Of a stretch of 64,000 bases of DNA, positions 16,414 to 24,713 are shown piece after piece (position 1 is the stretch's first letter; each line of letters begins with the position of its first letter). Position numbers and translations under genes: made by a program. The stretch is taken from positions 1 through 64,000 of the forward strand of contig JADFYW010000003.1 of assembly GCA_015232855.1 (NCBI GenBank), read 5' to 3'. The notes beneath the pieces are model-generated. The model was not told where the DNA came from. It searched no databases and saw nothing but the letters and a program-made list of their open reading frames with translations. This stretch comes from Fibrobacteria bacterium. GTDB taxonomy: Bacteria; Fibrobacterota; Fibrobacteria; UBA11236; JADFYW01.

Positions 16414-17152
16414 GGTCTTCCAGGTCTTTGTCGTCAAACTCTGCGTTAACAAATACGTTTTGAACGTCATCTTCCTCATCCAGAAGATTCAGAAAATTCA
16501 AGGCCTTTTTAGCAATGTTACTCTCTACTTTTATAGTGTTTTGAGGAATTCTGCTGATTTCTGCTGATGTTGTTTCTAATTCTTTTTTGGTTAGAGCTTC
16601 CATAACTTTTGAAAAATTATCCTGCTCCATAGTAATCCGGTATTCCTCTCCACTGGAATCTAAATCTTCTGCTCCGGCTTCTATTATAAGATCTAAAAGC
16701 ATTTCCTCATCTATAGCTTCTTTTGATAATGTGATAACACCCTTGGTATCAAACATCCAGGCAACTGAACCCGGTTCAGCCATGTTTCCCCCATTTTTCG
16801 AGAAGAGGTTTCTGATATTGGCAACAGTTCTGGTTTTATTGTCTGTCATACAATCTACCATTATAGATATGCCACCGGGACCATACCCTTCATAAGTTGG
16901 CTCAAAATAAGTTACTCCTTCAAGCTCGTTAGCACCTTTTGCAATAGCTGTTTCTATATTTTTTGCAGGCATATTAGCACTTTTTGCTTTGAGAACAGCA
17001 GTTTTTAGTCTTGCATTGGCACTGATATCGGAACCGCCCATCCTGGCGGCTACTGTGACTTCCCGAATAATACGGTTAAAAACCTTGGCTCGGGCGCCGT
17101 CAATGCGGGCTTTTTTTCTTTTGGTTGTGGCCCATTTTGAGTGTCCTGACAT
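16406..17152 (-). CDS. yebC: YebC/PmpR-family protein
   Basis: This protein of 248 residues begins with the family signature MSGHSKWATTKRKK and contains ANARLKTAVLKAKSANMP and the YEGYGPGGISIMVDC stretch typical of YebC/TACO1. Family members act as transcription regulators or as factors that relieve ribosome stalling at proline runs. Which of the two applies here cannot be told from sequence. An AAGGATACG ribosome site precedes the ATG. It is the first gene of the yebC-ruvC-ruvA-ruvB order, which is common in bacteria. No LexA-type site is seen in its upstream 53 bases. Confidence 0.95.
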   Translation of the reverse strand: MSGHSKWATTKRKKARIDGARAKVFNRIIREVTVAARMGGSDISANARLKTAVLKAKSANMPAKNIETAIAKGANELEGVTYFEPTYEGYGPGGISIMVDCMTDNKTRTVANIRNLFSKNGGNMAEPGSVAWMFDTKGVITLSKEAIDEEMLLDLIIEAGAEDLDSSGEEYRITMEQDNFSKVMEALTKKELETTSAEISRIPQNTIKVESNIAKKALNFLNLLDEEDDVQNVFVNAEFDDKDLEDLD

Positions 17153-17205
17153 ATCGTATCCTTGTAGTTATTTATTTAAAAAAGCTGTTTCTTTTATTAA
17201 TATAC

Positions 17206-18696
17206 TCAGTTCTGCTGAGATTTAAAAAAATTAATTATTGCTCCAGCTAGTTTTTCAGCGATTTCATTTTGTCCCTTTGATGAAACAATAAATTTTCTGT
17301 CTTTTTCATTGGTGATAAACCCCATTTCAAAGAGAACCGCCGGCATAAAGGTACCCATAAGAACAAAAAAACCTGCCTGGTGAGCTCCGGTTCTATGTTT
17401 TCTCATTTCACTTTTTTTAAATGAGTCTACGATTTTCTCCGCAAATCGTTCGCTTTGATGACTGTAAAGGTTTAATTCATGTTCCAATAGTATCCATTCT
17501 ACTGCAGAAATTTCAGTTTTATTCTTTTGCTTTTTGGTTTTATTAAGAGCTTTGTTTTCACGCCGTGCGAGCATCTTATCTTCTTCACTTTCTCCAGCTC
17601 GTAAGATGTATGCAACATACCCGTTTATTTCCTTTAACCTTTTTTTTGAGCCTTCAATGGCATTGCAGTGTAGACTGATAAAGAGGTCTCCTCCGTGTTT
17701 AGCTGCAAAATCAGGCCGCTCTGACAAAGGAATGTATACATCCTTTTCACGGGTGAGCAGTACGTTAAATCCCTTTTTCGTTAGTATGCGTTTTAGTTTT
17801 GTACCAGTTTTGAGTACAATATCTTTTTCGAAATTTCCTTTAAATACTGCTCCGGGATCCTTGCCGCCATGTCCTGGGTCAATAATTATTGTTCGTTTGT
17901 TATAAGCGGGTTTTTTAATTTTAACTTCTGCTTTTTTTTGCTTTTTCTGAAGGGGCTTTCGAATTGAAACTGAAAACTTTTTTTCTGCTGCGATATAATT
18001 TGTTTCAATAGTATCAACTTCATTAGGTATATATAATGTGATTTGAGCGTGGTTCTTTTCCTGAACTGTTAATATGGATTTAACAAGTCCCTTTTCTTGT
18101 TTGGATTTTACTATCTCGGGAGAGAGAATGCCTTTATTAATATTTATAATGTAATGGGGCGGGACCCACAGAATTTTATGCTTAAGTGCTTCTTTAACCT
18201 GGATATCAATTAAGCATCCGTTTTGTAAATCTGTTTTTACAATGTTAAGAATATTGCCATTTTGTAGATAATGTTTCAGCCGGTTAGAATCCGGAGCATA
18301 TTCAAGTTGGTCGGGAAATAACTGATTATAAATTGGAATGAATGTGTGGAGAGGTATAAAAATGTCATTGGCTGATTTCCGTACAGGATACGTAAGATTA
18401 AGTACGGTTTGGTATTTTCCAATACTTATATAAGGGTTATCAACGGTAAAATACCATTTCCTGTTGGTATTATCGTTAATGATAAATTTTTGAGCATGGG
18501 GGATTACTGCTCCGGAATCATTAAAAAGATATTGTAAACCACTAACCGAAAAATAAACACAGTTATCAAAAACGGTGTCTGTTATTGTTTTGTATTGATC
18601 GACAGAAGTATTAATGGGTTGTATTTGGATTGCTCGTACCGGAGTAAAAACAATAAGCAGACAAGAAAGAAAAAGTATGTAAGTTGCTATTTTCAT
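17206..18696 (-). CDS. N-acetylmuramoyl-L-alanine amidase (Amidase_3)
   Basis: This exported zinc amidase of 496 residues removes stem peptides from peptidoglycan, usually during cell separation. A signal peptide covers about residues 1-22. Residues about 30-250 form an N-terminal region of uncertain fold. The catalytic domain (about 268-490) starts with IIIDPGHGGKDPG (zinc His), then NFEKDIVL (zinc Glu), FISLHCNA (zinc His) and VLFEMGFITN (catalytic Glu). A Lys-rich insertion near ENKALNKTKKQKNK interrupts the domain, as in AmiB/AmiC-type enzymes. Its ATG overlaps the smpB stop (ATGA), so the two are translationally coupled. Confidence 0.94.
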   Translation of the reverse strand: MKIATYILFLSCLLIVFTPVRAIQIQPINTSVDQYKTITDTVFDNCVYFSVSGLQYLFNDSGAVIPHAQKFIINDNTNRKWYFTVDNPYISIGKYQTVLNLTYPVRKSANDIFIPLHTFIPIYNQLFPDQLEYAPDSNRLKHYLQNGNILNIVKTDLQNGCLIDIQVKEALKHKILWVPPHYIININKGILSPEIVKSKQEKGLVKSILTVQEKNHAQITLYIPNEVDTIETNYIAAEKKFSVSIRKPLQKKQKKAEVKIKKPAYNKRTIIIDPGHGGKDPGAVFKGNFEKDIVLKTGTKLKRILTKKGFNVLLTREKDVYIPLSERPDFAAKHGGDLFISLHCNAIEGSKKRLKEINGYVAYILRAGESEEDKMLARRENKALNKTKKQKNKTEISAVEWILLEHELNLYSHQSERFAEKIVDSFKKSEMRKHRTGAHQAGFFVLMGTFMPAVLFEMGFITNEKDRKFIVSSKGQNEIAEKLAGAIINFFKSQQN

Positions 18697-19142
18697 CGGT
18701 TTGTTAATTTGATGGCCCGTGCCATTTCTCTGTTTGCTTCCTGTTTTATTTTGTCCTGCCGCTTATCAGATTTTGCTTTACCTTTACATACGGCTATCTC
18801 AAGTTTTATCCACCTGTCTTTAAAATATATCTTCAAGGGGATTACGGTAAGCCCATCCCGATTTACCGCCTGGGAAATTTTTCTGATTTCAGATTTATGA
18901 ACAAGGAGCTTTCTTTGGCGAGTGGGTGAATGATTGCAGCGGTTTCCCTGGTCATATTCAGGTATTAGGGCATTTATTAAAAATAATTCATTATGCTTTT
19001 CAACAACAAAAGCCTCATTAAGGGAGATACGGCTGGCCCGGATTGATTTTACTTCCGTACCCTGCAGACAAATACCCGTTTCATATTTGGTAATAACATG
19101 GTAGGAATAATGGGCTTTTTTATTTGTTGCAATGATTTTCAT
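18693..19142 (-). CDS. smpB: SsrA-binding protein SmpB
   Basis: This 149-residue RNA-binding protein pairs with tmRNA to rescue stalled ribosomes. The family core is complete: ATNKKAHYSYHV, TGICLQGTEVKSIR, LNEAFVVEKHNELFLINA and the basic C-terminal tail that enters the decoding site. No tmRNA gene was recognised in the window. Its last 4 bases overlap the start of the amidase gene. Upstream, a gap of 192 bases separates it from the HU gene, and I see no clear feature there apart from AT-rich promoter-like sequence. Confidence 0.97.
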   Translation of the reverse strand: MKIIATNKKAHYSYHVITKYETGICLQGTEVKSIRASRISLNEAFVVEKHNELFLINALIPEYDQGNRCNHSPTRQRKLLVHKSEIRKISQAVNRDGLTVIPLKIYFKDRWIKLEIAVCKGKAKSDKRQDKIKQEANREMARAIKLTNR

Positions 19143-19334
19143 GTTTATTGGGAATCAAAAGAACGTAAGGAAAGTCTTATCATATACAAAGCTACTTTAT
19201 TATTCGGTGATGTATCATCCTGATTGTTCAGTTTACCAGGTCAGTTGAATTCACAGATATTATATGCTAAACATAAACAAGCCTGCATATATGTGGCAGA
19301 CCTGCGTAAATTACGGGAACCGTTTATAGGTGCG

Positions 19335-19619
19335 TTACTGGTTTAGTCTTTTTACCAGTTCTTTGCTAGCCTCGAAGATGGGCTTAAGACCAGCTTCCAC
19401 AAAAACAGGTTCTCCTGTACGGGGGTTTCTGGCCTTTCTTGCTTTTTTATGTTTGACTTTAAAACGACCAAAACCTCTTATTTCGATGTTTCTGCCGCTC
19501 TGGAGAGATTGACCAATAGTATCCAGTAAACATTCTACCACAATTTTTGTGTCAACTTGAGTGATACCGGTTTGCTCAGCTATGGTTTCTACTATTTCTT
19601 TTTTTGTAACGTTTGCCAT
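19335..19619 (-). CDS. HU/IHF-family DNA-binding protein
   Basis: This 94-residue nucleoid protein has the usual histone-like fold. The beta-arm region is IRGFGRFKVKHKKARKARNPRTGE, with the conserved GFG(R/S)F and RNP(R/Q)TG motifs. The N-terminal helices (TKKEIVETIAEQTG) and the C-terminal PIFEASKELVKRLN are also typical. AGGA lies 7 bases before the ATG, and TATAAT occurs further upstream on the same strand as a possible -10. It bends DNA and may be HU or one IHF-like subunit; the sequence does not settle which. Confidence 0.95.
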   Translation of the reverse strand: MANVTKKEIVETIAEQTGITQVDTKIVVECLLDTIGQSLQSGRNIEIRGFGRFKVKHKKARKARNPRTGEPVFVEAGLKPIFEASKELVKRLNQ

Positions 19620-19690
19620 GATGATTCCTGTGTATAATCTTTGTAAGTCATTATAGATAAATGATTAATATAAAAAAAGCTATGTGGATT

Positions 19691-21067
19691 TCAAGATGTG
19701 GCAGGTAAAACTTTTAATTTATATAAAACCGTCTTATTATTGGGATCCAGCTTAAATGCCTTTTTTAAGTGAAAAACAGCATCTTCAAGGAGTTTAAGGT
19801 GCTCAAAGGCTGCTGCAATCTGGATATGAGCCCGAACATGATCCTGGTCCAGTTCAATTACTTTACTTAAATACCGAATAGCTTCTTTAAATTGCCTGTT
19901 TGAATTAAGAAGAACTCCTATTCGGAAATTAGCTTTTATATGGGAGGGGTTATGAGTTATTGCATTCTGGTAGGCCTTAAAAGCTTCTCTTTGAAGCTCT
20001 CTTTTTTTATGGATGGTATTTTCATAATAAGAACCCGACATTATAAGTTCACCCAGATTGTACCAAGTATTAAAGTCTTTAGGATTTAGAAAAAGTGCAG
20101 TTTCATATTCTTTTTTAGCCAGCTTGTCCTTGTTCAGATAATAGTAGACTGCACCGAGATGTCCTCTCACTTTTGGGTTGATAGGGTCGAGTTTTACACA
20201 TTTCTTAAAATAACTGAGGGCATCGGCGTAGTTTCCTTCAAGTTTGTGTTTCCTACCCATTTGAGAGAGGGCCGGTACGTAATTAGGATTTATGGTTAGA
20301 GCCTCTTGAAGATATTTAGCATTGCCTGCTTTTCGGGTTTTTGTTTCAATGTTAATAGTACCTAAAGCGGTTAGTAATTCCAGACTTTGTGGTGATTTCT
20401 TAAGGTAGCTTTCACCAAGTTCCAGGGAATTATTCACTTCTCCTGTACGGTATAATGCCTGAATTTCTATAGCTTGAATTTCTGTATTATCCGGGTTAAA
20501 AGACAGCGCTGCTCTGGCCTTTTCCAGGGCGGTTTTATATTCACCCAGACCTAAATTTATTTCTGTGATTTGTCTGAGAAAATTACTGTCAGATTCATAA
20601 GTGTCAGTGATGTATTGGCTATGTTTATAGGATTCAAATAACTTTCCATTTTTAAAATATATTTCCATTAATTTTTTATGAGCCAGGGCCGTTTCTCCAG
20701 TGGCAATGTCTTTTGATTGAATAAATTCCGGCTCGAAATTTTCTCGGGAGGTTGAGAGTTGCGTACCTTCAGTATCAGAAGAAGATGATTTTGGTAGGGA
20801 GTCATCCTGGGTGAAGGCTTCTGCGGTTAGCTGTTCCTGGGTTGTGTCATTCCACCGAAAATAGGCAATGAAAACAAAGAAAAAGAGGATATAAGTCAGA
20901 AATGCTACAATAGCGAATAACTTAATTGTTCTTTTATCTGTTTTTGACCAGATTTCAGCAAGTGGAGTGAAAAAGCGCTGAATGCCCGGGGGAAGTTTAA
21001 TCGCCTTAAAAGGTTTTATCAGTATTTCCGTAATTTTAGACACATTAAAGTATCGGATTATTTTCAA
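19691..21067 (-). CDS. Membrane-anchored TPR protein
   Basis: This 458-residue protein has a cytoplasmic N-terminal segment and one membrane helix (about 50-72, LFAIVAFLTYILFFFVFIA). From about residue 120 to the end, tetratricopeptide repeats fill the rest, with motifs such as ALSYFKKCVKLDPINPKVRGHLG and NPKDFNTWYNLGELIM. The repeats would face the periplasm or exterior and serve as a protein-docking scaffold. No enzymatic domain is visible. It is the last gene downstream of rlmB, separated by 124 bases. The partner is unknown. Confidence 0.75.
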   Translation of the reverse strand: MKIIRYFNVSKITEILIKPFKAIKLPPGIQRFFTPLAEIWSKTDKRTIKLFAIVAFLTYILFFFVFIAYFRWNDTTQEQLTAEAFTQDDSLPKSSSSDTEGTQLSTSRENFEPEFIQSKDIATGETALAHKKLMEIYFKNGKLFESYKHSQYITDTYESDSNFLRQITEINLGLGEYKTALEKARAALSFNPDNTEIQAIEIQALYRTGEVNNSLELGESYLKKSPQSLELLTALGTINIETKTRKAGNAKYLQEALTINPNYVPALSQMGRKHKLEGNYADALSYFKKCVKLDPINPKVRGHLGAVYYYLNKDKLAKKEYETALFLNPKDFNTWYNLGELIMSGSYYENTIHKKRELQREAFKAYQNAITHNPSHIKANFRIGVLLNSNRQFKEAIRYLSKVIELDQDHVRAHIQIAAAFEHLKLLEDAVFHLKKAFKLDPNNKTVLYKLKVLPATS

Positions 21068-21191
21068 TAAAATTTGATTAAAAAAACTGTTTGAATATAC
21101 GTATGTGGTATAGGGAAGCTGCTAATGATGATGAAAATAGAAAAAATAGCCCAAAAACATGAAAAAAAGGACTTTTCTTTGTCTTTACCTT

Positions 21192-21956
21192 TTATAAAAG
21201 GGAAAAATTATTTTGTCTATTGAGTTCATATAGCATAATTGAAAGGGCTACGCTTGTATTATACGAATGAGTCTTTGATGAAATAGGGATTTTTACCATG
21301 ATGTCACAAGTCCTTTTGATATGTGGAGGAATGCCCTTATCTTCTCCGCCTATTACAAGAATTGTGGGAAAATTATAACTCGTTTCGTGAATAGTGACTG
21401 GGCTATTTTCTTCAAGACCGATAATTTTAAATCCTTCGTCTTTTAATTGATTAAGCTCTTCTTCAGGATTGTTTACCCTGCAAATGGAAATAATCTCTGC
21501 TGCACCAGCGGCTGCTTTTGCTGCAGTTGCGGTAAGCCCACAGGTTCCTTTGTTTGGGAACATTACGGCCTGGGCTCCCAAACCTGATGCTGAGCGTATA
21601 CATGCTCCGAGATTTCTTGGATCTTCAATAGCAGCGGCAAATACGATAAAAGGAGTTTCCCCTGATTTTATCTGTTGTATAAGTGATTGACGTATTTCCT
21701 GCCAGTCATCCAAAGATCTGCTGTTGCAAAAAGCAAGAATTCCCTGATGTCTGTTTCTGTACCAGTTATCCAGTTTGGACATGGGCAACTGATGCACACG
21801 TATTTTTAATTGGTCAGCTATTTTTTGCAGAGCAAATAGTTTTTTATTACCGCTGTCTTTTTGAAAAACGAGATGGTTTATTTTGTCGGGAGAGTTTTTT
21901 AAAAGAGACTCAACGGGATTAATACCTGCTATGATACTTGTTTCTTCGGTAGCCAT
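21192..21956 (-). CDS. rlmB: TrmH/SpoU-family RNA 2'-O-methyltransferase, RlmB type
   Basis: This 254-residue enzyme has the RlmB layout: an N-terminal substrate-binding domain (GINPVESLL to about residue 75) and a C-terminal SPOUT knot domain. The three SpoU motifs are EDPRNLGACIRSA, VIGGEDKGI and IPISSKTHSYNTSVALSIML. RlmB methylates a guanosine ribose in 23S rRNA. The exact target of this protein cannot be read from sequence, but the domain order is that of RlmB rather than of the second SpoU enzyme at 32.4 kb. It follows carA by 7 bases, so it is probably co-transcribed. Confidence 0.88.
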   Translation of the reverse strand: MATEETSIIAGINPVESLLKNSPDKINHLVFQKDSGNKKLFALQKIADQLKIRVHQLPMSKLDNWYRNRHQGILAFCNSRSLDDWQEIRQSLIQQIKSGETPFIVFAAAIEDPRNLGACIRSASGLGAQAVMFPNKGTCGLTATAAKAAAGAAEIISICRVNNPEEELNQLKDEGFKIIGLEENSPVTIHETSYNFPTILVIGGEDKGIPPHIKRTCDIMVKIPISSKTHSYNTSVALSIMLYELNRQNNFSLL

Positions 21957-21963
21957 AAGGACC

Positions 21964-23130
21964 TTATTTTTTATGTTCCAGAATATTTTTCATGAATTGA
22001 ACAAAGAGGTATTCTGAATCTCTGGGGCCGGGTGATGCTTCAGGGTGATATTGAACGGAAAAAACAGGAAGCGTTTTGTGGCGAATACCCGCGACTGTGT
22101 TATCATTTAAATTTATATGGGTTATTTTAAGTATTGATGTATCGATACTGCCAGGATCAACCGCAAAACCATGGTTCTGTGAAGTGATTGCAACTTCTCC
22201 TGTTTCCAGGTTCTTGATGGGATGATTAGCTCCTCGATGTCCGAACTTCAGTTTGAATGTTTTTGCTCCCAACGCAAGGCTGAGGAGTTGGTGACCCAGG
22301 CAAATACCAAAAATAGGAACTTTACCTATAAGTTCGACTATCGTTTCCTGGGCATATTTTATGGGTTCGGGATCTCCGGGACCATTTGATAACATTACTC
22401 CGTCTGGTTTGAGAGCCATAATATCTTTAGCTGAAGTGGTTGATGGAACCGTTATAAGGGTAGCGCCCAAAGAATGTAACTTACGCATTATATTTAGTTT
22501 GACACCAAAATCAATGGTTACGATGAGAGGTTTTTTACTATCCACATCCATGGATTCGAGCTTTTTAAAGCAGAGGTCATACTCATCTTCGGTCCAGTTG
22601 TATTGTTCTTTGGTGGTTACCGTTGTTGCGAGATCCTGGCCGGTCATTTGGGGAACTTTTTGTGCCCTTTGGATTATTTCTTCCTTGTTATAGGTACCCG
22701 TTGCCAGTATTCCGGTGAGGGCGCCTTTTTCTCTAAGGATACGAACTAACTTGCGGGTATCAATGTTTTTAATACCAGGAATATTATTTTGACGTAGGTA
22801 TTCGGAAAGCGTTAAAATGTTTTCTTTATCATATCCCTGTCCGTTACGATAATTCGATGGCCATTCACTGCAGTTTTTTACAATAAAACCTGAGGCCTGG
22901 ATGGCGTTAGATTCAATGTCTGTAATGTTTACACCATAATTACCGATTTCCGGATAAGTCATAGCGACAATTTGCCCGGAATAAGACGGGTCTGTCAAAA
23001 TTTCCTGGTAACCGGTCATGGAGGTGTTAAAACATACTTCGCCTTCGCAGGTGTTGTCTGCTCCGAATGAAAGTCCTTCAAAGACGGTACCGTCCTCAAG
23101 GGCTAAAATTGCTTTGGTACTTTTTGTCAT
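21964..23130 (-). CDS. carA: Carbamoyl-phosphate synthase small subunit
   Basis: This 388-residue glutaminase subunit supplies ammonia for carbamoyl phosphate, the precursor of pyrimidines and arginine. The N-terminal CPSase domain has TSMTGYQEILTDPSY. The class I glutamine amidotransferase domain has the nucleophile Cys in GICLGHQ and the His/Glu pair in QYHPEASPGP. The length is normal. The large subunit carB is not in the window. It sits between the Tat/cyclo-ligase fusion gene (14 bases upstream) and rlmB. Confidence 0.97.
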   Translation of the reverse strand: MTKSTKAILALEDGTVFEGLSFGADNTCEGEVCFNTSMTGYQEILTDPSYSGQIVAMTYPEIGNYGVNITDIESNAIQASGFIVKNCSEWPSNYRNGQGYDKENILTLSEYLRQNNIPGIKNIDTRKLVRILREKGALTGILATGTYNKEEIIQRAQKVPQMTGQDLATTVTTKEQYNWTEDEYDLCFKKLESMDVDSKKPLIVTIDFGVKLNIMRKLHSLGATLITVPSTTSAKDIMALKPDGVMLSNGPGDPEPIKYAQETIVELIGKVPIFGICLGHQLLSLALGAKTFKLKFGHRGANHPIKNLETGEVAITSQNHGFAVDPGSIDTSILKITHINLNDNTVAGIRHKTLPVFSVQYHPEASPGPRDSEYLFVQFMKNILEHKK

Positions 23131-23144
23131 AATAATGGTTTCGG

Positions 23145-23909
23145 TTAAAGTTCCAGGTTGATAATTCGTTGGTCAGATATAATATAATCCATTTTTTGGT
23201 CATGGCTTTGCTGGGGAATAGGCTCCAGGGCTATTTGGTTATCAAAACAGATACCCAGACGTTTGCCTGGTTGTTTTTCCAGGTACTTATCATAATAGCC
23301 TTTTCCTCTACCAATGCGGGCTCCGTTTTGGTCAAAACATCGCCCTGGAATCAAAAATAAATCAGGAAGACAATCTGGTTCAACTCTATGGCTATGATCC
23401 GGTTCTAAAATATCAAAGGCGCCTTTTATGGTGTCTTTCTCCAGGTCTTCAATAATGGCAAAATTCATTTCTGCTTCGATAATATAGGGTAAAAGAAGTT
23501 TTTTGCCATCTTTTAAAATTTGAGATATCAATGCTCTGGTATTGAGTTCATCTGAGAGGCTGACATAGGCACCGATATATTCGGCTTTTTTATAAATCGG
23601 GAAATCAGAAATGAGTTTAACAATATTTTCTGAGGCATCAGCCTTTGTGTCTTCCTTAAGCTCTGCAACCCTGGTTCGTCCCCAGGTGCGCCAACGTTTG
23701 ACCTCTTCTTGGGTACTGGTTTCTTTTTCTTTTGTTTCTTCCTCTTCGAGCAGGGAATTGAATTGATAACGCAAATCTGATTGCATGCGGTAAAATTTGG
23801 TACGGAGAGAACGGATCCACCTCAGGGCTTTACTGATTTGCTTGACATCAAAACTGACGAGAACAAGTCCCAGGACAATTAAAATTTCTGCAATACCAAA
23901 AGAGGTCAT
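23145..23909 (-). CDS. TatA/B-like helix fused to 5-formyltetrahydrofolate cyclo-ligase
   Basis: This 254-residue protein joins two unrelated parts. Residues 1-55 resemble TatA/TatB: FGIAEILIVLGLVLVSF as a short membrane helix, then a basic amphipathic helix (QISKALRWIRSLRTKFYRMQ). The usual Phe-Gly-Pro hinge after the helix is replaced by Ser-Phe-Asp-Val. Residues about 70-254 match 5-formyltetrahydrofolate cyclo-ligase: a basic N-terminal stretch, YIGAYVSLSDELNTRALI, LFLIPGRCFDQNGARIG, and the nucleotide loop GRGKGYYDKYL. The enzyme converts 5-formyl-THF and ATP to 5,10-methenyl-THF. Its start overlaps the tatC stop by 4 bases, which supports a real Tat link. A misassembled or recently joined pair of genes is the alternative. 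Confidence 0.8.
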   Translation of the reverse strand: MTSFGIAEILIVLGLVLVSFDVKQISKALRWIRSLRTKFYRMQSDLRYQFNSLLEEEETKEKETSTQEEVKRWRTWGRTRVAELKEDTKADASENIVKLISDFPIYKKAEYIGAYVSLSDELNTRALISQILKDGKKLLLPYIIEAEMNFAIIEDLEKDTIKGAFDILEPDHSHRVEPDCLPDLFLIPGRCFDQNGARIGRGKGYYDKYLEKQPGKRLGICFDNQIALEPIPQQSHDQKMDYIISDQRIINLEL

Positions 23910-24637
23910 GAAGTGATGTTTTTTTTACCGGTTAAATAGGATATGAATATGGACAGGCCGTATATGAGTATAAGTGGAACTGCTAATAAAACCTGGGTTA
24001 CCGGGTCTGGGGGGGTGAGGAAAGCAGCTGTCACAAAAATTATAATGATGGCATAACGGCTAAAAGACCATAACATTTTTGCATCAACCAGCCCAAGTCG
24101 GGTGAGTGCAAAAGAAATAATGGGCAATTCAAAAGACGCACCAAAAGCGATAAGTACTTTGAGAATAAAACTAGCATATTCCCCCTGACGCCAGCTAGGG
24201 GTGATGTCACCAAGTGTATAATTCGCAAGAAATGCAATGCCGTAGGGTAATACGGTAAAATAACAGAAGGCTGCTCCTCCCAGGAAAAGCGCAACAGAAA
24301 AAAAGAGAACGGGGATTATCATTTTCTTTTCTTTTTCAAAAAGCCCGGGGGCAATAAAACGCCAAATGTGCCAGAGTACAATAGGGGAGGATATCACGAT
24401 TCCTGAAATAATAGCAACTTTTATACTGGTGATAAAAGCTTCAATTGGAGCAGTATTGATGAGTTGGACATCGGTATTTTTTAGAGGTTGGGTGAGAAGT
24501 GCCCATATTTTCCGCCAATAAATATATGAACCGATAGAAGCTATAACAATTGCAAGAGAAGCATATATTAATCGGGAACGTAGTTCCCGTATATGGTCCC
24601 ATAAAGTCATTTCATTATTATCTGGCAGGCTTTTCAT
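23906..24637 (-). CDS. tatC: Sec-independent protein translocase TatC
   Basis: This 243-residue integral membrane protein is the receptor for twin-arginine signal peptides. The cytoplasmic N-terminus has MTLWDHIRELRSRLIYA (the conserved H-x-x-E-L-R-x-R-L), and six hydrophobic segments follow. Typical family sequences are visible, including FELPIISFALTRLG and ITPSWRQGEYASFILK. Its last bases overlap the start of the TatA/B-cyclo-ligase fusion (ATGA). No separate tatA gene is seen in the window, so the fusion may supply the TatA/B partner or a second copy may lie elsewhere. Confidence 0.96.
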   Translation of the reverse strand: MKSLPDNNEMTLWDHIRELRSRLIYASLAIVIASIGSYIYWRKIWALLTQPLKNTDVQLINTAPIEAFITSIKVAIISGIVISSPIVLWHIWRFIAPGLFEKEKKMIIPVLFFSVALFLGGAAFCYFTVLPYGIAFLANYTLGDITPSWRQGEYASFILKVLIAFGASFELPIISFALTRLGLVDAKMLWSFSRYAIIIIFVTAAFLTPPDPVTQVLLAVPLILIYGLSIFISYLTGKKNITS

Positions 24638-24713
24638 GACCAGCAGTAAATGTAATTAAATTGAATAGAGGAAAGAGCGGAGATATGAAATTTTAAGATG
24701 CATATACAGTAGT

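Noticed and set aside
16414-16479. Longer RuvC start at 16479
   Set aside because: The extra 22 residues run over the yebC coding end and match no RuvC. The TTG at 16413 aligns with the family.
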